Origin: Hymenobacter telluris | GTDB taxonomy: Bacteria; Bacteroidota; Bacteroidia; Cytophagales; Hymenobacteraceae | Direction: 5' to 3' | Assembly (NCBI RefSeq): GCF_017313265.1 | Contig: NZ_JAFLQZ010000009.1 | Location: forward strand, 1 to 64,000 | Length of the DNA: 64,000 nt | Part shown: positions 54,599 through 63,612 of the stretch, piece after piece | Position numbering within the stretch: the first letter of the stretch is position 1 | How the letters are laid out: each line of letters opens with the position of its first letter | Made by a program: the position numbers and the translations under genes | Notes under the pieces: generated by a model | What the model was told of the DNA's origin: nothing | The model's database searches: none | What the model saw: only the letters and a program-made list of their open reading frames with translations

Positions 54599-55825
54599 AT
54601 GATGAATACTATGAAGTTGAACACAATGCTGCGTTTCTGTCTGTTGGTGGCCTTGGTGGCTTTTAGCTCCGGCTTACACGCTCAAACCAAGCCCAAAACC
54701 GCGCTGCCGTTGTCGCAGCAAATGGCCGATTCATTTATGCAACTCTACCCCGATTCGGTGCCGGCCAGCCGCAACCGGGCGGCCCGCTGGGGCTACGAGC
54801 ACGGGCTGATGCTGAAGTCGATTGAACGAGTGTGGCAGCGCACCGGCGACAAAAAGTACCTCGACTACATCGTGAAAACGATGGACTACTCGCTGCCCTC
54901 TGATGGGTCCATCCAGTACTTCAAGATGGCCGACTACAACCTCGACAACATCAACGCCGGCCGCGTGCTGCTCACGCTCATGCAGCAGCCCGGCCTCGAC
55001 AAAGCGAAGTATCAGCGCGCCGCCGAATTGCTGCACCAGCAGTTGCAGGACCAGCCCACTACCAAGGAAGGCGGCTATTGGCACAAGAAGCGCTACCCCT
55101 ACCAAATCTGGCTGGATGGCCTGTACATGGCCGAGCCGTTTTCGGCCGAGTACAGCAAACTGTTCAACGAGCCCGCCGGCTTCGACCACGTAGCCCTGCA
55201 ATTCGCGCAAGTGGAAAAGCACCTCGTAGACCCTAAAACCGGCCTGCTCTACCACGGCTACGACGAAAGCCGGGAGCAGAAATGGGCCAACAAAACCACC
55301 GGCCTCTCGCCCAACTTCTGGAGCCGCGGCATCGGCTGGTACGCCATGGCCCTGGTCGATGTGCTCGACTATTTCCCGAAAGACCACCCGCAGCGCGGCC
55401 AACTCATCAAGAACTTACAGCGCCTGGCGCCCGTGCTGGTGAAGTACCAGGACCCCAAAACCGGCGGCTGGTGGCAGGTAACCGACCAAGCGGGCCGCAA
55501 AGGCAACTACATCGAAACCTCGGGCTCCTGCATGTTCGTGTACGCGCTGGCCAAAGGTGTGCGCATGGGCTACCTCGACAAAAAATTCGCCGCCCCGGCT
55601 CAAAAAGGCTACCAAGGCATCGTGAAAGAGTTTGTAGCCACCGAGCCCAACGGCCTGCTGGCCCTGAACGGCACGGTCAGCGTCGGTGGCCTCGGCGGCG
55701 ACCCGTACCGCGACGGTTCATACGAGTACTACCTGAGTGAGCCCATCAAAAAGAACGACTTCAAAGGCGTCGGCCCGTTCATCATGGCCAGCGTAGAAAT
55801 GGAAATGGCGAAGGGTAAGAAGTAG
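54599..55825 (+). CDS. GH105 unsaturated rhamnogalacturonyl hydrolase, 408 aa
   Basis: This enzyme removes the 4,5-unsaturated uronic acid left at the non-reducing end by pectin lyases. The protein is an (alpha/alpha)6 barrel with a signal peptide (MLRFCLLVALVAFSSGLHAQ). The catalytic aspartate lies in YQIWLDGLYMAEPF near residue 173, and the conserved FWSRGIGWYAMALVDVLDYF and ETSGSCMFVYALAKGV segments are intact. It is closest to YteR/RhiN-type enzymes. The second GH105 in the locus is quite different in sequence, so the two probably take different substrates. Confidence 0.92.
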   Translation: MMNTMKLNTMLRFCLLVALVAFSSGLHAQTKPKTALPLSQQMADSFMQLYPDSVPASRNRAARWGYEHGLMLKSIERVWQRTGDKKYLDYIVKTMDYSLPSDGSIQYFKMADYNLDNINAGRVLLTLMQQPGLDKAKYQRAAELLHQQLQDQPTTKEGGYWHKKRYPYQIWLDGLYMAEPFSAEYSKLFNEPAGFDHVALQFAQVEKHLVDPKTGLLYHGYDESREQKWANKTTGLSPNFWSRGIGWYAMALVDVLDYFPKDHPQRGQLIKNLQRLAPVLVKYQDPKTGGWWQVTDQAGRKGNYIETSGSCMFVYALAKGVRMGYLDKKFAAPAQKGYQGIVKEFVATEPNGLLALNGTVSVGGLGGDPYRDGSYEYYLSEPIKKNDFKGVGPFIMASVEMEMAKGKK

Positions 55826-56050
55826 GGCCCCACCCCCCGGCCCCCTCTCCCGTGGAGAGGGGGAGCCTGACGATTTACAGCGCAACGTGTTCGGCTGGGG
55901 CCTCACACATTGCTGCTGACCGACGCTAACAACTAAATCAGGGGAAACTCTGAAATACAAGGGCCTGAAGCTGCTAAGCTTCAGGCCCTTGCTCGTTGAA
56001 TTCGGCTGGCTCCCCCTCTCCCCTAGGAGAGGGGGCCGGGGGGTGAGGCC
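55825..56050. repeat. GGGGCCTCACCCCCCGG-family palindrome with inner hairpin
   Basis: Arms 55825-55867 and 56008-56050 are inverted copies with a few mismatches. Each arm contains a smaller palindrome (CCCCCTCTCC...GGAGAGGGGG). It spans the gap between the first GH105 and GH2 genes. Confidence 0.9.
55959..55990. terminator. Candidate terminator hairpin
   Basis: A perfect 14-bp stem (AAGGGCCTGAAGCT / AGCTTCAGGCCCTT) with a 4-nt loop sits inside the larger palindrome. The T-run is short, so termination is possible but not certain. Confidence 0.45.
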
Positions 56051-56073
56051 CGCCAAACCACCGAAAGCAGGAT

Positions 56074-56111
56074 ACTACAGGTTACTGATAGGGAAATTCC
56101 GGGGTAAGTTG
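56074..56111 (+). promoter_or_regulatory. Candidate pectin-locus promoter, copy 4 (GH2)
   Basis: ACTACAGGTTAC begins at 56074 and TAAGTTG ends at 56111, with the same spacing as the other copies. The box is the most divergent of the five. It lies about 40-76 nt before the start codon. Confidence 0.4.
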
Positions 56112-56149
56112 GGACGAAAATCACCTCCCGGCTTCCCGCTTCCTTTTCC

Positions 56150-59020
56150 ATGAAGACCACATTCTTACCCTGGCTGGCCTGCGCTGCGCTGTTCTGGACT
56201 GCTCCAGCCGCCGCGCAAACGTCGGCCCGCAAGCAGGTGCAATACCTCTCCGGTACCGATAACATCCACACGAAAACCTGGGATTTTTACTGCACCGGCG
56301 GCCGCCGTAGTGGCGCCTGGACCACCATTCAGGTGCCTTCGAGCTGGGAACAGCAGGGGTTCGGCAGCTACAACTACGGCCGCGACTACAAAACCTACGG
56401 CAAGAACTTCCGCTTCGCCGACGAGAAAGGCCAGTACAAGCACCAGTTCAAGGTGCCCGCCGCCTGGCAAGGGCAAGAGATATTCATCGTGTTTGAGGGC
56501 TCGATGACCGATACCGAGGTGAAGGTAAATGGCCAGCTGGCCGGCCCTATTCACCAAGGCGCGTTCTACCGCTTCAAGTACGACCTCACCGACAAGCTGA
56601 AATACGGCCAGGACAACCTGCTGGAAGTAACCGTCAGCAAGATGTCGGCGGAACCGACTGTGAATAACGCCGAGCGGCTCGCTGATTATTGGGTATTCGG
56701 CGGCATTTTCCGGCCGGTGTACCTGGAGGCCTACCCCAAGCAGTTCATCCCGCACACCGCCATCAACGCCCGCGCCGACGGCTCGTTTGCCGTGAATGTC
56801 GCCCTCAAAGGTTTGCGCCAGCCGACCGACGTGAAGGCTGATATTCTGGACGCCCAGGGCAAAGTGGTCGGCACCGCCCAAGGCCGCGCCGCCGCCACCG
56901 ATACATTGGTGAAGCTCAGTACCACGGTCAGCAAGCCGCTGCTCTGGAACTCGGAAAAGCCAAATATGTACCGCACCAACATCCGGCTGGAAGCAGGCGG
57001 CCAGACGCTCTACCAAACCACCGAGAAGTTCGGGTTCCGCACCATCGAAATCCGGCGCGGCAAGGGCATCTACGTGAATGGCACGCAGGTGAAGATGAAG
57101 GGCATCAACCGGCACAGCTGGTGGCCCGAAACGGCCCGCACCCTCAACGACTCCATTCACTTGATGGACGTGAAGCTCATCAAGGAAATGAATATGAACG
57201 CCGTGCGCATGTCGCATTACCCGCCCGACGCTAAGTTCCTGGACCTCTGCGACTCGCTCGGCCTCTACGTGCTCGATGAGTTGGCCGGCTGGCAGAAAGC
57301 CTACGGCACCAAAGTAGGGGAGAAGCTGGTGCGCGAGATGGTAGTGAAAGACGTCAACCACCCCAGCATCATCTTCTGGAGCAACGGCAACGAAGGCGGC
57401 ACCAACAAAGAGCTGGATGACGACTACGGCAAGTACGACCTCTCGAACCGCCCCGTCATCCACGCCCACCACCGCCCCGGCAACGACTTCAACGGCATCG
57501 ACTGCAACCACTACGAGAACTACTACAGCACCCAGAAAATCCTCGCTGATTCCCTGATTTACATGCCCACCGAGTTCCTGCACGCCCAGGACGACGGTGG
57601 CGCGGCCGTGGGCTTGCAGGACTTCTGGGACCTGCACTGGAAGTCGCAACGCTCCGGTGGGGGCTTCCTGTGGGCCTTGGTGGATGAAGGCATTGTGCGC
57701 ACCGACCAGAACAACATCATCGACGTGAACGGCGTGAATGCACCCGACGGCGTAGTTGGTCCGCACCGCGAGAAGGAGGGCAGCTTCTACGCGCTGCGGG
57801 AAATATTCTCGCCCATCAAGATTGATATGAAGGAACTGCCTGCCAAGTTCAAGGGCACGATTCCGGTGGAAAACCGCTACCACTACAACAACCTGAATGA
57901 GTGCTTTTTCCAGTGGGAACTGGTGAACTACCGCCAGCCTGGCGAAGTATTCACCGGCTCGACCACCATGCAGAAAAGCCGCGCCACTTCGCCGGCCGTA
58001 GCGCCGCTGGGCCGGGGGGAGTTGAAGCTGAAACTGCCCAAAAACTGGCAGGATTACGACGCGCTGGTGCTGTCGGCTTATGACCCGCAGAAAAATCTGG
58101 TGTACAAGTGGAGCTGGAAAACCGGTACCAACACCCGCTTGCTCCGTGATATTCTGCCCGCCGCCAGCAAGCAAAGCGCGTCCGTAGCCGCCACTGAAAC
58201 CGACAGCACGCTTACGCTGCAAGCGGCTGGTATTACGGTGAGCTTCAACAAGAAAACCGGCGAAATCCAGGACGTGAAAGGCAACAGCGGCGACAAGCTC
58301 AGCTTTGGCAAAGGTCCGGTGCTGGTGAGCGGCAACGCCACCTTCACGGGCCTGAAGCACCGCACCGAAGCCGACGGCGAAGTAGTGGAAACAAGCTATC
58401 AGGGCGACCTGAAAACCATGCGCTACAAGATGGACGGCAACGGCTGGCTGCGCCTCGACTACGAGTTTGCCGCGCAAGGCGACCTGCCGTTCACCGGCAT
58501 CAGCTTCACTTATCCCGAAAACTACGTGTTGGGCGCCAAGTGGCTCGGCAAAGGCCCGTACCGCGTCTGGAAAAACCGCCTCCAGGGCGTGACCGAAAAC
58601 GTGTGGGAAAACGCCTACAACAACACCCAAACCGGCGCCGCCCCCTGGATTTACCCCGAGTTCAAGGGCTATTTCGCCGACATCACCTGGCTGGAAATGA
58701 ACACCGTGGAAGGCAAATTCCTGGTCGCCAGCCCCGACAAAGGCTTGTTCGTGCGGCTGTTCGATTTCTACGGCTTGTCGGGGGTGAAGCCCTCACCGGC
58801 CCTGCCCGTCGGCAACCTGTCGTTCCTGGAAACCATCCCGCCGCTCGGCACCAAACTGGCCCTCAACATCGACGCCAACACCAAAAACCTCGGCCCCAAC
58901 AGTGAGCTAAACCACGTCAACGGTCTTTCAAAACGCACGCTGTATTTCTTCTTCGGCCTGCCAAAGTCCAGCGCCGCCCCGCAGCCCTACAAGGCTCCGG
59001 CCAAGGACGAGCTGTTCTGA
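56150..59020 (+). CDS. GH2 glycoside hydrolase, beta-galactosidase-like, 956 aa
   Basis: GH2 enzymes remove beta-linked galactose, glucuronic acid or similar residues. A signal peptide (MKTTFLPWLACAALFWTAPA) is followed by a jelly-roll sugar-binding domain, an Ig-like domain, a TIM barrel with GINRHSWWPETARTLNDSIH, the acid/base Glu in WSNGNEGG near 415 and a candidate nucleophile Glu in MPTEFLHAQ near 474. C-terminal beta domains resemble the small-chain domain of LacZ (LGKGPYRVWKNRLQG). Length is normal. The context suggests beta-galactose side chains of rhamnogalacturonan I. Confidence 0.88.
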   Translation: MKTTFLPWLACAALFWTAPAAAQTSARKQVQYLSGTDNIHTKTWDFYCTGGRRSGAWTTIQVPSSWEQQGFGSYNYGRDYKTYGKNFRFADEKGQYKHQFKVPAAWQGQEIFIVFEGSMTDTEVKVNGQLAGPIHQGAFYRFKYDLTDKLKYGQDNLLEVTVSKMSAEPTVNNAERLADYWVFGGIFRPVYLEAYPKQFIPHTAINARADGSFAVNVALKGLRQPTDVKADILDAQGKVVGTAQGRAAATDTLVKLSTTVSKPLLWNSEKPNMYRTNIRLEAGGQTLYQTTEKFGFRTIEIRRGKGIYVNGTQVKMKGINRHSWWPETARTLNDSIHLMDVKLIKEMNMNAVRMSHYPPDAKFLDLCDSLGLYVLDELAGWQKAYGTKVGEKLVREMVVKDVNHPSIIFWSNGNEGGTNKELDDDYGKYDLSNRPVIHAHHRPGNDFNGIDCNHYENYYSTQKILADSLIYMPTEFLHAQDDGGAAVGLQDFWDLHWKSQRSGGGFLWALVDEGIVRTDQNNIIDVNGVNAPDGVVGPHREKEGSFYALREIFSPIKIDMKELPAKFKGTIPVENRYHYNNLNECFFQWELVNYRQPGEVFTGSTTMQKSRATSPAVAPLGRGELKLKLPKNWQDYDALVLSAYDPQKNLVYKWSWKTGTNTRLLRDILPAASKQSASVAATETDSTLTLQAAGITVSFNKKTGEIQDVKGNSGDKLSFGKGPVLVSGNATFTGLKHRTEADGEVVETSYQGDLKTMRYKMDGNGWLRLDYEFAAQGDLPFTGISFTYPENYVLGAKWLGKGPYRVWKNRLQGVTENVWENAYNNTQTGAAPWIYPEFKGYFADITWLEMNTVEGKFLVASPDKGLFVRLFDFYGLSGVKPSPALPVGNLSFLETIPPLGTKLALNIDANTKNLGPNSELNHVNGLSKRTLYFFFGLPKSSAAPQPYKAPAKDELF

Positions 59021-59024
59021 TGGT

Positions 59025-59176
59025 GTCATGCTGGCGGGGCCTCACCCCCCGGCCCCCTCTCCTAGGGGAGAGGGGGTGCGTTCAACGAAATACTACTTTA
59101 GAACAGTCTGTCAATCGGCTGGCTCCCCCTCTCCCTTAGGAGAGGGGGCCGGGGGGTGAGGCCCCGCCAGCACGAC
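59025..59176. repeat. GGGGCCTCACCCCCCGG-family palindrome
   Basis: Left arm 59025-59075 and right arm 59122-59176 pair, from an outer GTCATGCTGGCGGGG-type end to an inner CCCCCTCTCC part. The outer end recalls the GTCATGCTG start of the other palindrome family. It fills the gap between GH2 and the second GH105. Confidence 0.9.
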
Positions 59177-59194
59177 TACCCGTTCAACCCGCAC

Positions 59195-59232
59195 AGTACA
59201 GGACGGCCAGCGCAACCGGATTTTCCTTCTTG
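59195..59232 (+). promoter_or_regulatory. Candidate pectin-locus promoter, copy 5 (second GH105)
   Basis: AGTACAGGACGG begins at 59195 and TTCTTG ends at 59232, with the same spacing as the other copies. It lies 55-92 nt before the ATG at 59287. Confidence 0.5.
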
Positions 59233-59286
59233 AGTCTCTGAACTCAGCGGCCAGTACCAGTTCCATTGAATCCACCCCTATTTCCT

Positions 59287-60456
59287 ATGTCGAAAGCACC
59301 TGAACCAGTCTTGAAAACCCAGAATCCGCGTTGGAAGGCCTTGTTGCTGGGGGCGTTGCTGACCACCTCCGTGACCGTCGCTACCCAGGCCCAGAAGATG
59401 CCGAAGAAAAAGGCCGTGCTCAAAACCATGCGCCTCACCAATAGCTACTTCATGAAGAAGTGGCCGGATACGGGCAAGGAAATTGTAACCAACAAAGCGC
59501 GCCCCAGCCACATCTGGACGCGGGCCGTGTACTACGAAGGCCTGATGGCGCTCTATGGCATCGACAAGCAGAAGCCCTACTACGACTACGCCGTGGACTG
59601 GGGCACCAAGCACCAATGGGGCCTGAACAACGGCGTTTCCACCCGCAACGCCGACAACCAGTGCGCGGGCCAAACCTACATTGCCCTCTACGAAATAGAC
59701 CCTCAGCCTGAGCGCATCCGCGACATTAAAGCCAGCATCGACCTGATGGTGAACAGCCCCAAGGTGGATGATTGGTGGTGGATTGACGCCCTGCAAATGG
59801 CCATGCCCGTGTACGCCAAGCTCGGCGTGATGTACAAGGATACTGCCTACTACGAGAAGATGTACCGCATCTACAACTACTCGAAAACGGTACACGGCGG
59901 CAACGGCCTCTACAACCCGCAAGACCAGCTCTGGTGGCGCGACAAAGACTTTGTGCCGCCCTACAAGGAGCCCAACGGCGAGGATTGCTACTGGGGCCGC
60001 GGCAACGGCTGGGTGGTAGCGGCCCTGGTGCGCGTGCTCGAAATCATGCCTAAAGACGCCCCGCACCGCGCTGAATACGAGCAGATGTACCTGAACATGA
60101 TGAAGGCCCTGCCGCCCCTCCAGCGCCCCGACGGCTACTGGAACGTGAGTTTGCATGACCCCACGCATTTCGGGGGCAAGGAAGTAAGTGGTACCTCGTT
60201 GTTTATCTACGGCATGGCCTGGGGAATCAACAACGGCTTGCTCGACGCCAAACAGTACCAGCCCCTCATTGCCAAAGCCTGGACCGCCATGGCCAAGGAA
60301 TGCGTGCACCCCGACGGTAAGTTGGGCTATGTGCAAGGCACCGGCAAAGAGCCCAAAGACGGCCAGCCCGTCAGCTACACCAGCACCCCCGATTTCGAAG
60401 ACTACGGCCTCGGCTGCTTCCTGCTCGCCGGCAGTGAGATTTACAGAATGAAGTAA
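59287..60456 (+). CDS. GH105-family unsaturated uronyl hydrolase, second copy, 389 aa
   Basis: This is an (alpha/alpha)6-barrel hydrolase of unsaturated uronic acid residues. The ATG at 59287 is chosen over an in-frame ATG 21 nt upstream. The N-terminus has a signal-like hydrophobic stretch (ALLLGALLTTSVTVATQAQ) after a longer basic n-region. Catalytic-site segments are SHIWTRAVYYEGLMALYG, WWWIDALQMAMPVYAKLG with the likely catalytic Asp near 167, and CYWGRGNGWVVAALVRVL. The WWWID form marks a different GH105 subgroup from the other copy. Confidence 0.9.
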   Translation: MSKAPEPVLKTQNPRWKALLLGALLTTSVTVATQAQKMPKKKAVLKTMRLTNSYFMKKWPDTGKEIVTNKARPSHIWTRAVYYEGLMALYGIDKQKPYYDYAVDWGTKHQWGLNNGVSTRNADNQCAGQTYIALYEIDPQPERIRDIKASIDLMVNSPKVDDWWWIDALQMAMPVYAKLGVMYKDTAYYEKMYRIYNYSKTVHGGNGLYNPQDQLWWRDKDFVPPYKEPNGEDCYWGRGNGWVVAALVRVLEIMPKDAPHRAEYEQMYLNMMKALPPLQRPDGYWNVSLHDPTHFGGKEVSGTSLFIYGMAWGINNGLLDAKQYQPLIAKAWTAMAKECVHPDGKLGYVQGTGKEPKDGQPVSYTSTPDFEDYGLGCFLLAGSEIYRMK

Positions 60457-60516
60457 GGCCAAGCTCCAGCTTGCTGAATCGTTGCTGAAGCTGGAATTAG
60501 AGCTAAAACTAGAAGA

Positions 60517-60654
60517 CTAGTTCCCCTCCTCAGATGAGGAGGGGTTAGGGGTGGTTGAAACATCAGAACAACCCATCATAGCCTATCTAGCTCTAGCCTT
60601 TTAGCTCTAATCATACCACCCCCAACCCCTCCTTGAAAAAAGGAGGGGAGCTAG
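60517..60654. repeat. CTAGTTCCCCTCC-family palindrome, hybrid arms
   Basis: The left arm (60517-60555) has the CAGATG centre of the 50144 copy. The right arm (60615-60654) has the TTGAAAA centre of the 52513 copy. The outer and inner parts still pair. The element therefore looks like a recombinant of two sub-types. Confidence 0.92.
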
Positions 60655-60691
60655 TTTCCTAGCTTATAAGTACCCACAGTCTTTCCAACCT

Positions 60692-63550
60692 ATGAAAAAT
60701 TCCCTCGCGCTTTCCCTGCTTTTCGCCGCCGCGCTAACCCAAAGCAATGCCCAAGCGCAGGCGCCAAAATGGCCGGAAATCACCCAGCAAACCAAGCCCT
60801 GGACGCGCTGGTGGTGGCAAGGCAGCGCCGTGAATAAGCCGGACCTGACGCGCCTGCTCACCCAATACCAGCAGGCCGGGCTGGGCGGCGTGGAAATCAC
60901 CACGATTTACGGCGTGAAGGGCGCGGAAGACCAGTTCATCAACTTCCTGGAGCCGAAGTGGATGGATATGCTCGGGCACACGCTCACCGAAGCCGGCCGC
61001 CTGGGCTTGGGCGTAGATATGGCGCAGGCTTCCGGTTGGCCGTTTGGCGGGCCCTGGGTGAGCCAGGAAGACGCCTGTAAGTACGTGGCCTCCCAAACCT
61101 ACTCGGTGAAGGGCGGCGAGCAACTGAAAGAGCCGGTGCGCTTCGTGCAACAGCCGTTGTTGCGCATGATTGGCCCGCGGGTCGACATCAAGCAGCTGGT
61201 CGAGCCGATTGTGAAGAACCCCGATTTGCAGCTCCGCGCCTTCGACCAGGTGCGCTTCGAGAAGCCGCTGCCCTTGCAGGCGCTCATGGCGTATTCCGAC
61301 AAAGGCCAGACGCTGGATTTGACCAGCAAAGTTGCCGCTGATGGCAAGCTGAACTGGACCGCACCGGCCGGCAACTGGACCCTCTATGGCGTGTTCCAGG
61401 GCTGGCACGGCAAGATGGTGGAGCGCGCCGGCCCCGGCGGTGAAGGCGACGTCATCGACCACTTCTCGAAAACCGCCACCGACAACTACCTGCGCCACTT
61501 CGACCAAGCCTTCAAAGGCCGCGACGTGAAACCCATCCGTGCCTTCTTCAATGATTCCTATGAAGTAGACGACGCGCAGGGCGAGGGCAACTGGACGCCG
61601 CAGCTGTTTGCCGAGTTCCAGAAGCGCCGCGCCTACGATTTGCGCCAGCACCTGCCCGCCTTGTTCGGTAAGGCCTCCGACGACGAAAACAAGCGGGTGC
61701 TGTCTGATTACCGGGAAACCATATCGGAGCTGCTGCTCGAAAACTACACCAAAACCTGGGCCACCTGGGCCAAAACCCACGATGCGCTAATCCGCAACCA
61801 GGCCCACGGCTCCCCGGCCAACATCCTTGACCTCTACGCCGCCACCGACATTCCGGAAACGGAAGGGGAGGACCTGGTGCGTATCAAATTTGCCTCGTCG
61901 GCGGCGCACGTTACGGGCAAGCCGTTGACTTCGGCCGAGTCGGCCACCTGGGAAAACGACCATTTCCTGTCCAAGCTCTCGGATGTGAAAAAGGCCATGG
62001 ACCGGATGCTGCTCGGCGGCGTCAACCACACGTTCTACCACGGCACCAACTACTCGCCGCAGGCGGCGGCGTGGCCCGGCTGGCTGTTCTACGCCGCCGT
62101 GCATTTCAACCCCAACAACACATTCTGGACTGATTTCGGCCAGCTCAACAAGTACGTGGCGCGGTGCCAGAGCTTCATGCAGGCCGGTAAGCCCGCCAAC
62201 GACGTGCTGGTGTACCTACCCATCTACGACTCGTACGTGCGGCCCGGCAAGGTGATGTTGCAGCACTTTGATGGCATCGAGCACGGTTTCAAAGGCCTGC
62301 CTGTGGAAGAAGCCAGCCAGGTGCTGCTCAAGCGCGGCTATGGCTTCGACTACATTTCTGATAAACAGCTGCTCGGCGTGAAAGCGGCGGGCACTACGCT
62401 GCAAACCGGCGGCGCCAGCTACCGCACCATCCTGGTGCCCGATGCCAGCCTGATGCCGCTGCCCACCCTGCAACAGCTCGTGAAGCTGGCCGAAGGCGGG
62501 GCTACCATCGTTATGGAAAACCAGCTGCCCACCGACGTGCCCGGTCTCGGCAGCCTCGACAGCCGCCGCAGTGCCTTCCGCAAGCTGCTAAGTGAAATCA
62601 AGCTTACGGCCAGCAAACAGGCGGGCGTGCAACAGGCCACGGTGGGCAAAGGCCGCATTCTGGTGGGCAAAGACGTAGACCAGCTGCTCACGCAAGCCGG
62701 CCTGAAGCGCGAGAAAATGGTGGATAGCGGCCTGGAGTTCGAGCGCCGCCGCCACGCCAAGGGGCACTACTACTTCGTGGCCAACTGGGGCGACAAGGCC
62801 ATGAACGGCTGGCTGCCGCTGCAAACCGCGGCCAAGTCGGTGGCCCTCTACAACCCCATGACCGAAAAGCTCGGTATGGCTTCCGTCCGCCCGGCGGCGG
62901 GCGGCCTGCCGGAAGTGTACGTGCAGCTGGCCCCCGGCGAATCGTGCATTCTGGAAACCAACGAAGCGGGCACCACCGGCCCCGCGTATGCCTACCAGAA
63001 CCCAACCGGTGCGCCGCAGCCGCTCAATGGCACCTGGAACATTCAGTTTGTGTCGGGTGGCCCAACGCTGCCCGCGCCCATCAAAACCCAGAAGCTGGAC
63101 TCCTGGACGACCATAGCGGGTGAGGCCGGCCAGAAGTTCTCGGGTACGGCCACCTACACTACCACCTTCCCCACGCCGCAGGGCAGCAGCAGCGGCTACC
63201 TGCTCGATTTGGGCCGCGTAGCGCAGAGTGCCCGGGTGCAGCTCAACGGCAAGGAACTCGGCACGCTCATCGGGCCGGTGTATCAGGTGTTTGTGCCGAA
63301 AGAGCAGCTGCAAGCCACCAACAACCTCACCGTGACGGTGAGCAACGGTATGGCCAACCGCATCATCGACATGGACAAAAACCACGTTGAGTACCGCAAA
63401 TTCTACAACGTGAACCTGGCCGCCAAGCTCAAGGAAAACCGCAACGAGCAGGGCCTGTTCACCGCCGAGAAGTGGACGCCCCAGGAGTCCGGCCTGCTCG
63501 GCCCCGTCACCCTGACGCCTACCGCCGCCCAGCCGCCGAAGGTGCAGTAG
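60692..63550 (+). CDS. GH106 alpha-L-rhamnosidase, 952 aa
   Basis: This enzyme removes alpha-L-rhamnose from rhamnogalacturonan oligosaccharides. A signal peptide (LALSLLFAAALTQSNAQAQA) is followed by the GH106 core: PWTRWWWQGSAVNKPDL, AGLGGVEITTIYGVKGAED, DMAQASGWPFGGPWVS, ESATWENDHFLSKLSDVK, GGVNHTFYHGTNYSPQ and VYLPIYDSY. The C-terminal beta-sandwich domains include GYLLDLGRVAQSARVQLNGK. Length is usual for the family. rhaM follows at 62 nt and would handle the released rhamnose. Confidence 0.93.
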   Translation: MKNSLALSLLFAAALTQSNAQAQAPKWPEITQQTKPWTRWWWQGSAVNKPDLTRLLTQYQQAGLGGVEITTIYGVKGAEDQFINFLEPKWMDMLGHTLTEAGRLGLGVDMAQASGWPFGGPWVSQEDACKYVASQTYSVKGGEQLKEPVRFVQQPLLRMIGPRVDIKQLVEPIVKNPDLQLRAFDQVRFEKPLPLQALMAYSDKGQTLDLTSKVAADGKLNWTAPAGNWTLYGVFQGWHGKMVERAGPGGEGDVIDHFSKTATDNYLRHFDQAFKGRDVKPIRAFFNDSYEVDDAQGEGNWTPQLFAEFQKRRAYDLRQHLPALFGKASDDENKRVLSDYRETISELLLENYTKTWATWAKTHDALIRNQAHGSPANILDLYAATDIPETEGEDLVRIKFASSAAHVTGKPLTSAESATWENDHFLSKLSDVKKAMDRMLLGGVNHTFYHGTNYSPQAAAWPGWLFYAAVHFNPNNTFWTDFGQLNKYVARCQSFMQAGKPANDVLVYLPIYDSYVRPGKVMLQHFDGIEHGFKGLPVEEASQVLLKRGYGFDYISDKQLLGVKAAGTTLQTGGASYRTILVPDASLMPLPTLQQLVKLAEGGATIVMENQLPTDVPGLGSLDSRRSAFRKLLSEIKLTASKQAGVQQATVGKGRILVGKDVDQLLTQAGLKREKMVDSGLEFERRRHAKGHYYFVANWGDKAMNGWLPLQTAAKSVALYNPMTEKLGMASVRPAAGGLPEVYVQLAPGESCILETNEAGTTGPAYAYQNPTGAPQPLNGTWNIQFVSGGPTLPAPIKTQKLDSWTTIAGEAGQKFSGTATYTTTFPTPQGSSSGYLLDLGRVAQSARVQLNGKELGTLIGPVYQVFVPKEQLQATNNLTVTVSNGMANRIIDMDKNHVEYRKFYNVNLAAKLKENRNEQGLFTAEKWTPQESGLLGPVTLTPTAAQPPKVQ

Positions 63551-63612
63551 AATTACTATGCCAGAAGCCCGCAACTTTCGCGGGAACTATCATCCACCCA
63601 ACCTCCCTGACA

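Noticed and set aside
56165..58630. Very long open frame (821 codons) on the minus strand
   Set aside because: It is antisense to the clear GH2 gene and is rich in Val, Ala, His and Gly without any family motif. It arises from the strong third-position GC bias of the sense gene.
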